NCBI GenBank assembly: GCA_020401865.1
Contig: JADCAS010000017.1
Coordinates: forward strand, 53,303 to 117,302
DNA length: 64,000 nt
Source of the DNA: Phenylobacterium sp.
GTDB lineage: Bacteria; Pseudomonadota; Alphaproteobacteria; Caulobacterales; Caulobacteraceae
Direction of reading: 5' to 3'
In this document: one piece after another, positions 33,195-43,188 of the stretch
Layout of the letters: the number at the start of each line of letters is the position of its first letter
Position numbering within the stretch: the first letter of the stretch is position 1
Position numbers and translations under genes: made by a program
The notes under the pieces: model-generated
Database searches by the model: none
The model's input: only the letters and a program-made list of their open reading frames with translations
What the model was told of the DNA's origin: nothing

Positions 33195-34052
33195 TTGCTG
33201 ACAGAAGTCGATCGTCTGCTGGTGGCGACCCCCGACTCAGGGTCGGCTGGCGCGGCTTGGCGCAGCATCCTGGGTGCGGAGGAAGTGCTGAGAGAGCGAA
33301 CTCCCGCTCTTTCGGCGGTCCGTCGGGTCTTCCGGGTCGGCAGATCCGACGTCGAGTTCCTCGAACCGGACGGCGCCGGGCCCATAGCGGAGGCCCTGTC
33401 GCGACGGGGCCGCGCTCATGTGTGGGCCGCCGGCGCGGCCTCTCCCGACCCCGGCGCCATCGCCCGGACGGCGGCCGCATCCGGCGCGGTCGTTGAGGCG
33501 GACGGGACCCGTCAGTTCGTCACTCTCGAGATCGAGGGCGCGCCCATCCGCTTTGTGATCTCCCCCGAGGAAGAGCGCGCGCCGGTGGGTCGCCTGGACT
33601 TCCTCTACGAGGCGACGGTGCTGGCCTCCGACCAGGCCGGCGCGGTGTCCAGGATCCGGGACGCCTTCGGCCTGGACGAGACGGTCTTCACGACCATCAC
33701 CTCGGAGATGTTCGGCTACACCGGGGTCCTGACCCTGTTTCGGGCCGGCCAGCTGCACCGCTTCGAGGTCATCACGCCCATCGACCGGGACAAGACCATG
33801 GGCCGCTATCATGCACGGGAAGGCGCCTGCTTCTACATGGGGTTCGCCGAGGCGTCCGACCTGATGGACATCGAGAGCCGGATCGCCCCGAACGGCGTGA
33901 CGATCGACCGGCCGGCGGGCCGCGGGGCAGATCAGTCGCCGGATCAAATCTGGATCCATCCTCCCACCCTGGGTGGGGTCATGCTGGGGGTTTCCCGCCC
34001 TTCCATGGCATGGATGTGGTCGGGGCATCCGGAGCGCGTCGCGCCGCTCTGA
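33195..34052 (+). CDS. VOC (glyoxalase-fold) family protein
   Basis: A 285-residue protein with two vicinal-oxygen-chelate halves: VDRLLVATPDSGSAGAAWRSILG (2-24) begins the first, and LYEATVLASDQAGAVSRIRDAFG (about 136-158) the second. Some acidic metal-ligand-like residues are present, but I cannot assign a metal site with certainty. The start appears to be TTG 33195, four bases after the upstream stop, with GGAG at 33183-33186. The position between the FMN-protein and an acyl-CoA synthetase gene suggests a catabolic cluster. Substrate unknown. Confidence 0.78.
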   Translation: MLTEVDRLLVATPDSGSAGAAWRSILGAEEVLRERTPALSAVRRVFRVGRSDVEFLEPDGAGPIAEALSRRGRAHVWAAGAASPDPGAIARTAAASGAVVEADGTRQFVTLEIEGAPIRFVISPEEERAPVGRLDFLYEATVLASDQAGAVSRIRDAFGLDETVFTTITSEMFGYTGVLTLFRAGQLHRFEVITPIDRDKTMGRYHAREGACFYMGFAEASDLMDIESRIAPNGVTIDRPAGRGADQSPDQIWIHPPTLGGVMLGVSRPSMAWMWSGHPERVAPL

Positions 34053-34125
34053 GGTCGTATCCGGCGAGTTGACTTCCTCTTCGTCCGGCCCGCTCAATGG
34101 CCCCGAGGCCGTTTGGGAGGACGAC

Positions 34126-35760
34126 ATGACCGACTGGAGGATCGCTGACGTCTGGGAGGCCATCGCCAGGAAGACCCCCAACCGTCCGGCCCTGATCCAG
34201 GGACAGAGGGTCATCACCTGGGGACAGTTCGACGCACGGGCCGACGCGCTGGCTGCGCATCTGGTTGCGGGGGGCGTGAGCGCCGAGGCCAAGGTCGCCG
34301 CCTACCTCTTTAACTGTCCGGAGTACCTGGAGGTCTATTTTGCAGCCTTCAAGGCGGGCATCGCGCCAATCAACACCAACTACCGGTATGGCGGCGAGGA
34401 ACTGGTCTACCTGTTCGACAACGCCGACGCTGAGGTGGTGGTTTTCCACGCCGGATTCGCAGACACTCTGGAGGCGATCCGGTCGCGGCTTTCCAAGGTC
34501 AAGCTCTGGATCGCCGTCACCGAACCCGGACATCCGGCGCCCGCCTGGGCGGTGGACTATGAGACTGCGGTCGCCGATGCGCCCCCGGCGCGTCCCGTCA
34601 AGGCCCCCTGGGGCCGCTCAGGGGACAACCTGCTCCTCCTCTACACCGGCGGCACGACCGGCATGCCCAAGGGCGTGATGTGGCGCCAGGACGACCTCTT
34701 CAACGTCCTCGGCGCCGGCGGTCAGGCGGCGCGAGGCGTGGAGCCGATCGAAAGCCCCCAAGGGGCGGCGGACCGCCTTGATCCCGAGGGGCCGCGCCCT
34801 CCCTTGACGATGGTCTGCTGTCCGCTGATGCACGGGACTGGTCAGTTCTCCGCCTTCATCACCCTCAACCAGGGGGGCGCCGTCGCCACCCTGCCCTCCC
34901 GCGGGTTCAACGCCGTTGAGCTGTGGAACGAGGTGGAACGACTAAAGGCCGACGGCGTCGTCATCGTAGGCCTCGCCTTTTCGACACCCATGCTGGAGGT
35001 CCTGGAGGTTGACCCTGGCCGCTGGGACCTTTCGAGCGTCCTGTCCATAAGTTCATCGGGCTCCATGTGGAGCCAGGAGAATAAGCGGGGCCTGCTGGCG
35101 CACTGCGTCAACGCCACGATCTTTGACTCCTTCGGCTCCTCAGAGGCGGTTGGGCTCGGCGCCTCGGCCTCGACACCCGGGGCCGAAGCAGCCACCGCCG
35201 CCTTTGTCCTCGGCCCCACCTGTGCAGTCTTCACTGAAGACGGACGCCGGGTCGCGCCCGGCTCGGGTGAACGGGGCCTTGTGGCGGTGAGCGGCTTCCT
35301 GCCGATCGGCTACTACAAGGATCCCGAGAAGAGCGCCAAGACCTTCCTCACCCTCGAGGGCCAGCGCTGGTCGGTTCCCGGCGACTGGGCCGAGGTCAAC
35401 GCAGACGGCACGCTCAAGCTGCTTGGACGAGGCTCACAGTGCATCAATACCGGCGGGGAGAAGGTCTTCCCTGAGGAGGTTGAGGAGGCCCTCAAGACCC
35501 ATCCGCATGTCCGCGACGCGGTCGTAGTGGGGGTTCCCGACGCCCGGTTCGGTGAGCGCATTTGTGCGGTCGTGGAGCCGGACGGCGCCGTGGAGCTTGA
35601 GCTGGCCGATCTTTCGGCCCATGTCCGCAACCGCCTCGCAGCCTACAAGGCGCCGCGGGAGCTCGTGGTGGTGGATAGCATTGGCCGGGCTCCGAACGGC
35701 AAGGTGGACTACAAGGCGTCCCGCGCCAGGGCCCTGAAGTCCCTCGGTCTCGAGGGCTGA
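34126..35760 (+). CDS. acyl-CoA synthetase (AMP-forming)
   Basis: A 544-residue adenylate-forming ligase that activates a carboxylic acid to its CoA thioester. The P-loop-like motif LLYTGGTTGMPKGVMW (about 165-185), DSFGSSEAVG (A5), GDWAEVNADG (A7-A8 region) and C-terminal PNGKVDYK with the adenylation lysine are all present. It resembles FadD3/FadK-type enzymes, often used for steroid-derived or medium-chain acids. ATG 34126 follows GGGAGG; the frame is open 51 codons upstream with no match. It could feed the acyl-CoA dehydrogenases in the window, but specificity is not evident. Confidence 0.92.
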   Translation: MTDWRIADVWEAIARKTPNRPALIQGQRVITWGQFDARADALAAHLVAGGVSAEAKVAAYLFNCPEYLEVYFAAFKAGIAPINTNYRYGGEELVYLFDNADAEVVVFHAGFADTLEAIRSRLSKVKLWIAVTEPGHPAPAWAVDYETAVADAPPARPVKAPWGRSGDNLLLLYTGGTTGMPKGVMWRQDDLFNVLGAGGQAARGVEPIESPQGAADRLDPEGPRPPLTMVCCPLMHGTGQFSAFITLNQGGAVATLPSRGFNAVELWNEVERLKADGVVIVGLAFSTPMLEVLEVDPGRWDLSSVLSISSSGSMWSQENKRGLLAHCVNATIFDSFGSSEAVGLGASASTPGAEAATAAFVLGPTCAVFTEDGRRVAPGSGERGLVAVSGFLPIGYYKDPEKSAKTFLTLEGQRWSVPGDWAEVNADGTLKLLGRGSQCINTGGEKVFPEEVEEALKTHPHVRDAVVVGVPDARFGERICAVVEPDGAVELELADLSAHVRNRLAAYKAPRELVVVDSIGRAPNGKVDYKASRARALKSLGLEG

Positions 35761-36018
35761 GCCCCCTCTTTATCGAAACTGGCGACCGGACCGCGCAGTA
35801 CCGTTCAGCCACGGTAAGGCTCGCTGGAGGGGTTTATCCGGACGACCCCTTCATGGGCAAATCCCCGTCTCCACCCTGGGCGGCGCTCATCCGGCGGGGT
35901 CGCGACGGAGCGAAGACGGTGGGTCCGGCGTAAGGTCTTCGTAAACCCAGCCTCATCGGAGGTGCTTGACTCACTCTCAGCGGTGTAGATCGTCTCGGGC
36001 GCTTTGCGGAGTTCCCTC

Positions 36019-37296
36019 ATGCGCGTCATCCCTTGGCTGTGCCTTTCCCTCCTGTTTCTGGCTCCCGCCGCCCTGGCCTCCCCGGAATCTGGGGTCGCAA
36101 AGCTGTCATCTGATCGAAGGTTCGCGGCCGCTCAGAAGGTCCTCGCAGCCGAGCATGACCGAACCGTCGCCGACATTGTCCGACTGACCCAGATCCCGGC
36201 GCCGCCCTTCGGGGAGGCGCGGAGGGCGGAGGCCGTCCGGAATGACTTCGCAGCCCTGGACCTGAAGGATGTCGAGATCGACGCGGAGGGTAATGTCACC
36301 GGCGTGCGCCCGGGACGTCGCACGGGGGGCAAGGGACCCTTCGTGGCGGTGGCGGCCCACCTGGACACGGTCTTCCCCGCCGGGACAGACGTGACGGTGC
36401 GGCGTGAGGGCTGGCGACTGTCTGCACCCGGAGTGGGCGATAACTCCCGCTCGGTCGCGACCCTCCTCGCCTGGATCCGCGCCCTCGACGCTGCAGGGCT
36501 TAGCACGGAGACCGACCTCCTGTTTGTCGGGAATGTGGGCGAGGAAGGGGCCGGCGACCTCCGGGGCGTGAAGCACCTCTTCCTGAAGGGCCCCTACGCC
36601 GGTCGGATCGCAGCCTTCTTCTCCGTGGATGGATCCGATCCCTCGGGGATTGTGACGCGCGGCGTTGGCTCAAAGCGGTACCGGGTTACGTTCACCGGCC
36701 CGGGCGGGCACAGCTACGGTGCGTTCGGCATCGTGAACCCAATGGCGGCGTTGGCGGGGGCGGTCACCGGTCTCTACGGCCTCTCGGCCCCGACCAATCC
36801 GAAGACGACCTACTCCGCCAGCGTTGTCGGAGGCGGGACGTCCGTGAATTCAATCCCCGCCTCCGTCTTCCTGGAGGTGGACCTCAGATCCGAAGACCCG
36901 GATTCGCTCGCCGACCTCGATCGGGCCTTCCGGGCAGCCGTCGAGAGGGCTGTCGCGGCGGAGAATTCGGCCCGCTCCACCTCCTACGGGCCAGTGCGGG
37001 CCGAACTCGGCGTCATCGGAGAGCGCCCCGCTGGTCGGACGGCGTCGGACAAGGGGATCGTCCGGGTGACCCGAAGCGCGATCTTGGACCAGGGCTTCGC
37101 TGCTCGGGAGGAGACCGCATCCACGGATTCCAACATCCCGATGAGTCTCGGGATTCCGGCCGTCACGATCGGCGCTGGCGGTAGCGGGGGTCGGGCGCAT
37201 GCGCTCGACGAGTGGATCGATGTCGAACCCGCGGAGATGGTCCGGGGAATGTCGGCGGGTCTTCTGGCGATCCTTGCCCAGGCAGGGGTTCGCTGA
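36019..37296 (+). CDS. secreted M20-type zinc peptidase
   Basis: A 425-residue exported metallopeptidase. Signal peptide about 1-21 (ending ALAS). M20 zinc-site motifs appear in order: AAHLDTVF (HxDTVF), VGDNSRSVA (bridging Asp), GNVGEEGAGD (catalytic and ligand Glu), DGSDPSG, and C-terminal HALDEWIDV with the last His ligand. A bacterial exopeptidase dimerisation domain occupies about 215-320 (GPGGHSYGAFG). It probably cleaves dipeptides or small peptides in the periplasm. ATG 36019 was chosen because it gives the signal peptide; TTG 36004 adds five residues. It converges with an acyl-CoA dehydrogenase gene only 3 bases away. Confidence 0.9.
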   Translation: MRVIPWLCLSLLFLAPAALASPESGVAKLSSDRRFAAAQKVLAAEHDRTVADIVRLTQIPAPPFGEARRAEAVRNDFAALDLKDVEIDAEGNVTGVRPGRRTGGKGPFVAVAAHLDTVFPAGTDVTVRREGWRLSAPGVGDNSRSVATLLAWIRALDAAGLSTETDLLFVGNVGEEGAGDLRGVKHLFLKGPYAGRIAAFFSVDGSDPSGIVTRGVGSKRYRVTFTGPGGHSYGAFGIVNPMAALAGAVTGLYGLSAPTNPKTTYSASVVGGGTSVNSIPASVFLEVDLRSEDPDSLADLDRAFRAAVERAVAAENSARSTSYGPVRAELGVIGERPAGRTASDKGIVRVTRSAILDQGFAAREETASTDSNIPMSLGIPAVTIGAGGSGGRAHALDEWIDVEPAEMVRGMSAGLLAILAQAGVR

Positions 37297-37299
37297 CCC

Positions 37300-38502
37300 T
37301 CAAAGGCCCAGAACCAATCGCGCCATGATGTCGCGCTGAATCTCGTTCGAGCCGCCATAGATCGAACCGGCCCGGTTGTTGAGGTAGCGGGCCATGCTGG
37401 TGAGGCCATGTTCGGGACCAATGATGTCCTGGCCGGCGTCCGGCGCTCTTGCCGGCCTCTGGTCCACCGCAGCGTAGGCTGCGATCCCTTCGATCGCGAG
37501 TTCATCCAGCTTCTGCAGGGTCTCCGTCCCCTGGGTCTTGAGCATTGAGGACGCCGGTCCGGGGTTTCGCCCGGAGGCGAGTTCAGCCAGGACGCGATGC
37601 TCGGTCATCTCCACCGCCTCAAGAATGACCCCGATGGAGGCCAGCCGCGATCGGAACCCAGGATCATTGATCAGCGCGCCCCCGGCATCGCTGCGCTCCT
37701 CCCGAGCGAGGGACTTGAGGCGTTCATAGCTCACCTTGAGTCCGGCTGCAGAACCACCCCCCCGTTCGAATTCCAGAAGATACTTCGCAACGGTCCAGCC
37801 CTGGTTTTCCTCTCCGACCCGGCCCGAGACGGGAACCCGGACATTGTCGAAGAAGACCTGGTTGACCTCATGCTCGCCCGCCAGCGTGATGATCGGCCGG
37901 ACCGAGACCCCGGGGGTCTGCATGTCGAGCAGCAGGAAGGTGATACCTGCCTGCGCCTTGCCCTCCGTCCGGGTCCGCACCAGGCAGAACATCCGGTTGG
38001 CCCAATGTGCATGGGTGGTCCAGATCTTGGTCCCGTTGAGGACATAGTCCTCGCCTTCCCGTTCTGCGCGGAGCTGGAGGGCGGCGAGGTCGGAGCCGGC
38101 CCCGGGCTCTGAATACCCCTGGCACCAATAGTCGTCACCCGAGAGGATGCGGGGCAGGTAGTGCGCCTTCTGCTCTTCGGTCCCGAAGCCCATGATCACC
38201 GGTCCCACCATCTTCAGGCCCATGGGAGCGAGGCTCGGAGCCCCGGCGCGAGCGGACTCCGCAGCGAAGATGTAGCGCTGCATCTCGTTCCAGCCTGTGC
38301 CGCCATGGCGCACTGGCCAGGCCGGGGCGACCCAGCCGCGCACATGAAGAATCTTCTGCCATGCCAGGCTGTATGTCTTGTCCATGAAGACGCTGGTGGC
38401 CCGGCGTCCCGCCCTCCGCAACTCGGGGGTCAGGTTCTCGCTCAGGAAGGTGCGCACCTCGTCGCGGAAGGCAAGGTCCTCAGGAGACAGGTCAAGATGC
38501 AT
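37300..38502 (-). CDS. acyl-CoA dehydrogenase
   Basis: A 400-residue FAD-dependent acyl-CoA dehydrogenase. Seen: QGYSEPGAGSDLAALQ (about 130-145), DYVLNGTKIWTTHAHW, and C-terminal GSIYGGSNEIQRDIMARLVLGL, the last with the family's active-site region. It is of the FadE type used for branched or ring-derived acyl-CoAs. It stands alone on the minus strand between the M20 peptidase and cckA, about 70 bases after the end of cckA. Substrate not evident. Confidence 0.92.
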   Translation of the reverse strand: MHLDLSPEDLAFRDEVRTFLSENLTPELRRAGRRATSVFMDKTYSLAWQKILHVRGWVAPAWPVRHGGTGWNEMQRYIFAAESARAGAPSLAPMGLKMVGPVIMGFGTEEQKAHYLPRILSGDDYWCQGYSEPGAGSDLAALQLRAEREGEDYVLNGTKIWTTHAHWANRMFCLVRTRTEGKAQAGITFLLLDMQTPGVSVRPIITLAGEHEVNQVFFDNVRVPVSGRVGEENQGWTVAKYLLEFERGGGSAAGLKVSYERLKSLAREERSDAGGALINDPGFRSRLASIGVILEAVEMTEHRVLAELASGRNPGPASSMLKTQGTETLQKLDELAIEGIAAYAAVDQRPARAPDAGQDIIGPEHGLTSMARYLNNRAGSIYGGSNEIQRDIMARLVLGL

Positions 38503-38570
38503 GGCGTTTCCTTCGGCAGACGAGGTGACCCTGCGCGCGCCGACGCCGGGGAAATCAAGCTCGCAAGAAC

Positions 38571-40634
38571 CTATTCGGCCCTTTGCAGTTCCTGCTTGAC
38601 CCTTTCGGCAAGGGTCTTGATGTCGATGGGCTTGGCGAGGAACGAGACGTTCGCCTCACCCTCAAGCAGGTTGGAAAACTCCGCCTCGGCATAGCCGGAG
38701 ATGAACATGACAGGGGCGCCGGCCAGGTATTGGCGGGCCGCGCGCAAGAGTTCCGGCCCCTGCATTCCCGGCATGACGACATCGGAGATCATAAGGTCGA
38801 TCTCCCCGGCGTGGACCTCCGCCAGGTCAAGAGCCTCCTCGCCGCTGGCCGCCTCGATCACCTCGTAGCCCCGAGCGCGCAGGAGCTTGGCGGCGACGCT
38901 ACGGACAGCGTCCTCGTCCTCGACAAACAGGATGCGTCCGGCGCCGGACAGGTCTCTGGCCGCAGGCCGGGTAGGTCTTGCAGGCGCGAACGGTGTCATC
39001 ACCGGCACATGCACCGGCAGAAAGATCCGGAAGGCAGCGCCCTGGCCCGGTCGAGACTCCACCCAGATCCAGCCGTCGGACTGCTTCACGATACCATAGA
39101 CCGTCGCCAGGCCGAGGCCTGTCCCCTCCCCAACCGGCTTGGTCGTGAAGAAGGGATCGAAGATCTTGTCCAGGACATCGGCCGGAATGCCGGAACCGTC
39201 GTCAGAGACCTCGATCATGGCCTGCTCGCCCTGCGGATCCGGATATCCCAACGCCTGGGCCTCCGCCGCGCTCACGCGGGCGGCGCGGATCTTTACGGTC
39301 GAACCGCCATGGGAGCGAATGGCGTCCCGGGCATTGACCACGAGGTTCATGACCGCGGTCTCGAGCTGCCCGCGGTCCGCCCGGACGACCGGCAGGTTGC
39401 GACCGTACTCCGTCACCAGAGCAATATCCTCCGGCAGGACGCGCCGAAGCAGCACCTCGAACTCCGAGATCAATTCGCCGAGGTCGAGACTTTCTCTCTG
39501 GACCGTCTGCTTGCGGGAGAAGGCAAGAAGCTTGCGCACCAGCTCCGCTGCGCGGGTAGATGTCTGACGGATCTGGTTGAGACCCTCATAGGAGGGATCC
39601 CCCACAGGGTGCCGCTGGGCCAGTTCGTCCAGCTGCATGAAGATCGCCATCAGCAGGTTGTTGAAGTCATGGGCCACGCCCCCAGCCAGCTGCCCGATGG
39701 CCTGCATCTTCTGGCTCTGGGCCAGCTGAAGCTCGATCTGCTTTTGCTCTGATACATCGACAAGGAAGGCCACCCACCGCTCGCCGGAGGGCGAAAGATA
39801 CAGGTGGACGATCCGGGCGGGATCATTGGCAAGCCGCATCTCGACCGCCTCGAGGTTTGGGCGTCCGCCCTCGAGCCGTTGCCGGGCCTCGTTGAGGGAT
39901 GCGGCGTCAAACAGATCACCGAAGGCGCTCCCCACTCCCTGTACGGACGTGATGGCTGAGAGGGTCGGATTGGCCTCGAGAATCGGGGCGAGAAAGGGAT
40001 CTCCGCCGCCGAGCAGCGCTGCTCCGAAGGGCGCGGCGGCGGCGAAGGCGTCAAGGGCGTCCGGAGTAGGTCCTGAAGAAGGCTGCGGTGGCGACCTGGC
40101 CGGACGGGTATCCATCTCCGGGGCGGGGGTCGAGGGCGAAGCCTGGAGCAACCGGACCAGGAAGCGCCGAGAGCCGACCGCGCTGATGACGATGGGGCGT
40201 TCCAGCCCTCCGACCGCGAGTCTCGCCCGACCGATACGTCCGCGCCGCGCCTCCGTCAGCGCCTCGAAGAGCCCCGGAGCAGAGGCTGAGGTCCTTGGCA
40301 GGCGATGGGCCCGACCCACGAGCTCCAGCCAGGCTGCATTAGCGGACCGAATTCGACCGTCCACCGCGACCATGGCCGAGGGCTCCTCCAGGGCGGAGAT
40401 GAACTCTCCGTCATCGGCGCCGGACACTGGTGACGAGCGTCGGGCGCGCCTGGAGACGAGGAAGCCCAGCGCGACGAAGCCCGTCAGGCCCGCGAGAAGC
40501 AGGCCCCCGGCGGCGGCGTCTGTACCCCACTCCAGAACGGTCCAGGCGGCCAGAACAACGACACCCGCGAAGAGGCCGAGGACCATGAGGTCGATCCCAT
40601 CGATTCTGGACGCCTGACGCGCAGGATCGCTCAT
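38571..40634 (-). CDS. cckA: hybrid histidine kinase CckA, master of the CtrA phosphorelay
   Basis: A 687-residue cell-cycle kinase/phosphatase. Two N-terminal membrane helices (about 14-34 and 40-60) are followed by PAS-like regions (about 80-290), a dimerisation/His domain with VAHDFNNLL giving phospho-His322, an ATPase domain with N box [10 protein letters not shown] and GTGLGL, and a C-terminal receiver with acceptor Asp618 in [10 protein letters not shown]. The His position equals H322 of the Caulobacter protein, whose length is about 691. CckA feeds phosphate through ChpT to CtrA and CpdR. It lies downstream of flhB, separated by 95 bases, on the same strand as the flagellar export operon. 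Confidence 0.96.
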   Translation of the reverse strand: MSDPARQASRIDGIDLMVLGLFAGVVVLAAWTVLEWGTDAAAGGLLLAGLTGFVALGFLVSRRARRSSPVSGADDGEFISALEEPSAMVAVDGRIRSANAAWLELVGRAHRLPRTSASAPGLFEALTEARRGRIGRARLAVGGLERPIVISAVGSRRFLVRLLQASPSTPAPEMDTRPARSPPQPSSGPTPDALDAFAAAAPFGAALLGGGDPFLAPILEANPTLSAITSVQGVGSAFGDLFDAASLNEARQRLEGGRPNLEAVEMRLANDPARIVHLYLSPSGERWVAFLVDVSEQKQIELQLAQSQKMQAIGQLAGGVAHDFNNLLMAIFMQLDELAQRHPVGDPSYEGLNQIRQTSTRAAELVRKLLAFSRKQTVQRESLDLGELISEFEVLLRRVLPEDIALVTEYGRNLPVVRADRGQLETAVMNLVVNARDAIRSHGGSTVKIRAARVSAAEAQALGYPDPQGEQAMIEVSDDGSGIPADVLDKIFDPFFTTKPVGEGTGLGLATVYGIVKQSDGWIWVESRPGQGAAFRIFLPVHVPVMTPFAPARPTRPAARDLSGAGRILFVEDEDAVRSVAAKLLRARGYEVIEAASGEEALDLAEVHAGEIDLMISDVVMPGMQGPELLRAARQYLAGAPVMFISGYAEAEFSNLLEGEANVSFLAKPIDIKTLAERVKQELQRAE

Positions 40635-40729
40635 GCTTCCGACTCCCGTTTCCTGATCGAATCATCCCGAGATGCCCCCGAAGCAGCCCCGGAAGGGGTT
40701 TCGGAAGAATTGAAGACGGGTTCTCAACC

Positions 40730-41809
40730 TCACCGGGCCGCCGAGAACTTCCGCCGGCCTGCGAGAACGAAGCCGATCACCTTCGCCACGGCTTCATACT
40801 GGGCGATCGGAATCTGTTCGTCGATCTCCACAGCGGCGTAGAGCGCCCGTGCGAGGGGCGGGTCTTCGACCACAGGCACACCGGCCTCCTCAGCCACCGC
40901 GCGAATCCTGAGCGCCATGGCGTCCAAACCCTTCGCCACGCACTTCGGCGCCGAGCCGCCGCCCTCCTCGTAGGACAGGGCCACCGCGTAGTGGGTCGGG
41001 TTCATGATCACGACGGTAGCGTCGGGGACAGCCGCCATCATCCTCTGCCTCGACCGCTGCATCCTGATGTTCCTCTGCCGGGCCTTGATGTAGGGATCGC
41101 CTTCGGTGTCCTTGAACTCCTCCTTGACCTCTTCCCGGGTCATCCTCTGGCGCACCATGAATCTCTGTCTCTGGATCAGCCAGTCGAGGGCGGCGATCGC
41201 TGCGAGGAAGCTGCAGACCATCAGCGCCAGGGTCTTCAGGATATCGACCGAAATCGGAATAAGTCCGACGACATCGACGGCGGGCAGTTGCTGGAGCGCA
41301 TTCCAGTGGGGTCGCAGAACAAAGTAGCCGATCGCCGCGACGGCGCTGAGCTTCAGAAGGGACTTGGCGAACATGATGAGGGCGTCGACGCCGAACAGCC
41401 TCTGAAACCCCTGAATGGGCGAAAGCTTGGAGAGCTGGAACTCCAGGGCTGATGGCGACCACATCGGGCCGGTCTGAAGCAGATGCCCAAGAACGCCGGC
41501 GACAATCGCGGCGCCAGCCACGACGAGAAGAAGGGGGGACATGGCGCCGGCAACGTCCCATCCAAGGGCTGTGGCGCCCGCGGGCGAGAGATCCATGCCG
41601 TGCGGATTCTCGATAAACGGCGTCAGGTCCAGGAGCAGTTGCTGGCTGAGCAGACCCCCCGCGAAGGCCAGCACGGCCGCGACCGCCGCGAACGCCGCCA
41701 GCTGCGGCAGATCCAGGGTCTTGGGAACGTCGCCCTTCTCCCGGGCCTGTTCGATCTTTCGGCCTGTGGGTTCTTCTGTTTTCGACGCGGCGTCGCTGTT
41801 CTCAGCCAC
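40730..41809 (-). CDS. flhB: flagellar export switch protein FlhB
   Basis: A 359-residue membrane component of the flagellar type III export gate. Four membrane helices in the N-terminal domain (about 30-210) are followed by the cytoplasmic domain with self-cleaving NPTH at Asn270-Pro271, which sets substrate switching from hook to filament. The N-terminus SKTEEPTGRKIEQAREKGDV is family-typical. It overlaps the end of fliR by 8 bases and is last in the flgB-flhB operon. Confidence 0.97.
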   Translation of the reverse strand: MAENSDAASKTEEPTGRKIEQAREKGDVPKTLDLPQLAAFAAVAAVLAFAGGLLSQQLLLDLTPFIENPHGMDLSPAGATALGWDVAGAMSPLLLVVAGAAIVAGVLGHLLQTGPMWSPSALEFQLSKLSPIQGFQRLFGVDALIMFAKSLLKLSAVAAIGYFVLRPHWNALQQLPAVDVVGLIPISVDILKTLALMVCSFLAAIAALDWLIQRQRFMVRQRMTREEVKEEFKDTEGDPYIKARQRNIRMQRSRQRMMAAVPDATVVIMNPTHYAVALSYEEGGGSAPKCVAKGLDAMALRIRAVAEEAGVPVVEDPPLARALYAAVEIDEQIPIAQYEAVAKVIGFVLAGRRKFSAAR

Positions 41810-42572
41810 CGCTGACCCCCGCGAAACTCTTCAGGAGGCCGCCATATCCATTCACCCAGACCATGCCGATCAGGCCAAGGCTGAGGGCCAGAAGGGCGAG
41901 GGTCAGGAGGACCATGAGCGGTGAGGCCACAAAGAAGACCTGGAACTGCGGCATGATCCGCGCGGCAAGTCCCAGGGCCACATTGAAGACAAGACCCAGC
42001 ACCAGCACGGGTGCGCTGAGCTGGACCCCCAACCGGAAGGCTTCGGAGAGGGTCCTGATGGCCAGCTGGCCCGAGTCGTTGACCGACGCCGAAACGCCGA
42101 AGGGGAAGATATTGTAAGAATTCACCATCGCCCCGAGAAAGAGATGATGCAGGTTGGTGGTGAAAATCAGGATCAGGCCGATGAGGCCGATGAAGGTGCC
42201 GACCGTCGTCGAAGGCTCCACCAGCCCCGGCGCCGAAGTCTGGGCGAAAGACAGGGTTGACTGGATGGAGATGATCTCTCCCGCCACCGAGAGTGAAGCC
42301 ATGAAGATCCTCATCACCAGGCCCATCATCAGCCCGATGAAGACTTCCCGGACGACCTGAAGGGCCATTTCCGCAAGCTCGGCCGGCGGAACAGGAAGAA
42401 CCGGCATGACGACAGGCGTAAGGGTCAGGGTCAGCAGGAGCGCAAATGAGAGTCGGATTGTGACCGGGACCGCCTGGTCTCCGACGGCCGGCATGGTCAT
42501 GACCATCGCCGCTAGGCGGGTGAAGACAATGGCCCCGGCATAGACCTGCTGGACGGACGCGTAGGGCTCCAC
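41802..42572 (-). CDS. fliR: flagellar export gate protein FliR
   Basis: A 256-residue polytopic export-gate protein. After the GTG start (MEPYASVQQVYAG) it shows about six membrane helices and the conserved RLSFALLLTLTLTP, GEIISIQSTLSFAQ and SAPVLVLGLVFNVALGL. The open frame runs far upstream (to 42800), but that part is fliQ in another frame. GTG 42572 is six bases after the fliQ stop and matches the family N-terminus. FliR, FliQ and FliP build the helical gate core. Confidence 0.94.
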   Translation of the reverse strand: MEPYASVQQVYAGAIVFTRLAAMVMTMPAVGDQAVPVTIRLSFALLLTLTLTPVVMPVLPVPPAELAEMALQVVREVFIGLMMGLVMRIFMASLSVAGEIISIQSTLSFAQTSAPGLVEPSTTVGTFIGLIGLILIFTTNLHHLFLGAMVNSYNIFPFGVSASVNDSGQLAIRTLSEAFRLGVQLSAPVLVLGLVFNVALGLAARIMPQFQVFFVASPLMVLLTLALLALSLGLIGMVWVNGYGGLLKSFAGVSGG

Positions 42573-42577
42573 AACTG

Positions 42578-42841
42578 CTACATCGCAGCGATACGGGCGA
42601 CGATCTCGGTCATGAACCCTGACATGAGGGCACCCATGATCGGCAGGAAGACCAGCAGCGATATGAAGACCGCCACAATCTTGGGCGCAAAGACAAGTGT
42701 GGCCTCCTGAATCTGCGTCAGGGCCTGGAAGAGCCCGATGACGACGCCGACCACGAGACCGACAATAAGCATCGGAGCCGACAACTGGATTGTCAGCCAC
42801 AGGGCGCTACGACCGATATCTAGGACTTCCGCGCCGTTCAT
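42578..42841 (-). CDS. fliQ: flagellar export gate protein FliQ
   Basis: An 87-residue protein with two membrane helices (about 15-40 and 50-75), containing PMLIVGLVVGVVIGLFQALTQIQEATL, the conserved core of FliQ. GGGAGT lies upstream of ATG 42841. It sits between fliE and fliR in the minus-strand export operon. Length and topology are standard. Confidence 0.95.
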   Translation of the reverse strand: MNGAEVLDIGRSALWLTIQLSAPMLIVGLVVGVVIGLFQALTQIQEATLVFAPKIVAVFISLLVFLPIMGALMSGFMTEIVARIAAM

Positions 42842-42871
42842 GGCGATACTCCCTGCAGCCTCAGACCGGGG

Positions 42872-43174
42872 TCAGATCGGCATCCGCATGATTTCCTGGT
42901 AGGCGGTAATGACCTGGTCCCGAACCGCCAGGACGGCATCAAGGCTGGTCTCGGCCGCCGAGACCGCGGTCGCGACATCGATAAGCTGAGCCTTACCCTG
43001 GGCGTGCGCGACAATCTGCTGTTCGGCGCCCTTGGAGGTCGCGATGGCGTTGTCCACGGCCGTCCGGACCATGGCGCCGAAATCGGCCCCCCCGGGCCCG
43101 GCTCCGGAGCCGGCGCCACTGATGCCCCTCTGGGCGGCTGCGTAGGCCTTGGCGACGCTGAGAGCGGTGATCAT
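42872..43174 (-). CDS. fliE: flagellar MS-ring/rod junction protein FliE
   Basis: A 100-residue rod protein, linking the MS ring and export gate to the proximal rod. The C-terminal half contains ETSLDAVLAVRDQVITAYQEIMRMPI, the family hallmark. A glycine-rich N-terminal stretch (about 20-30) precedes it. It lies between flgC and fliQ; the order flgB-flgC-fliE is the common rod gene set. Confidence 0.95.
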   Translation of the reverse strand: MITALSVAKAYAAAQRGISGAGSGAGPGGADFGAMVRTAVDNAIATSKGAEQQIVAHAQGKAQLIDVATAVSAAETSLDAVLAVRDQVITAYQEIMRMPI

Positions 43175-43188
43175 TCAGCTTCTCCCTA

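Noticed and set aside
35966..35991. TTGACT...TAGATC considered as a sigma-70-type promoter before the M20 peptidase gene
   Set aside because: Only 14 bases between the boxes, too short for a standard promoter.
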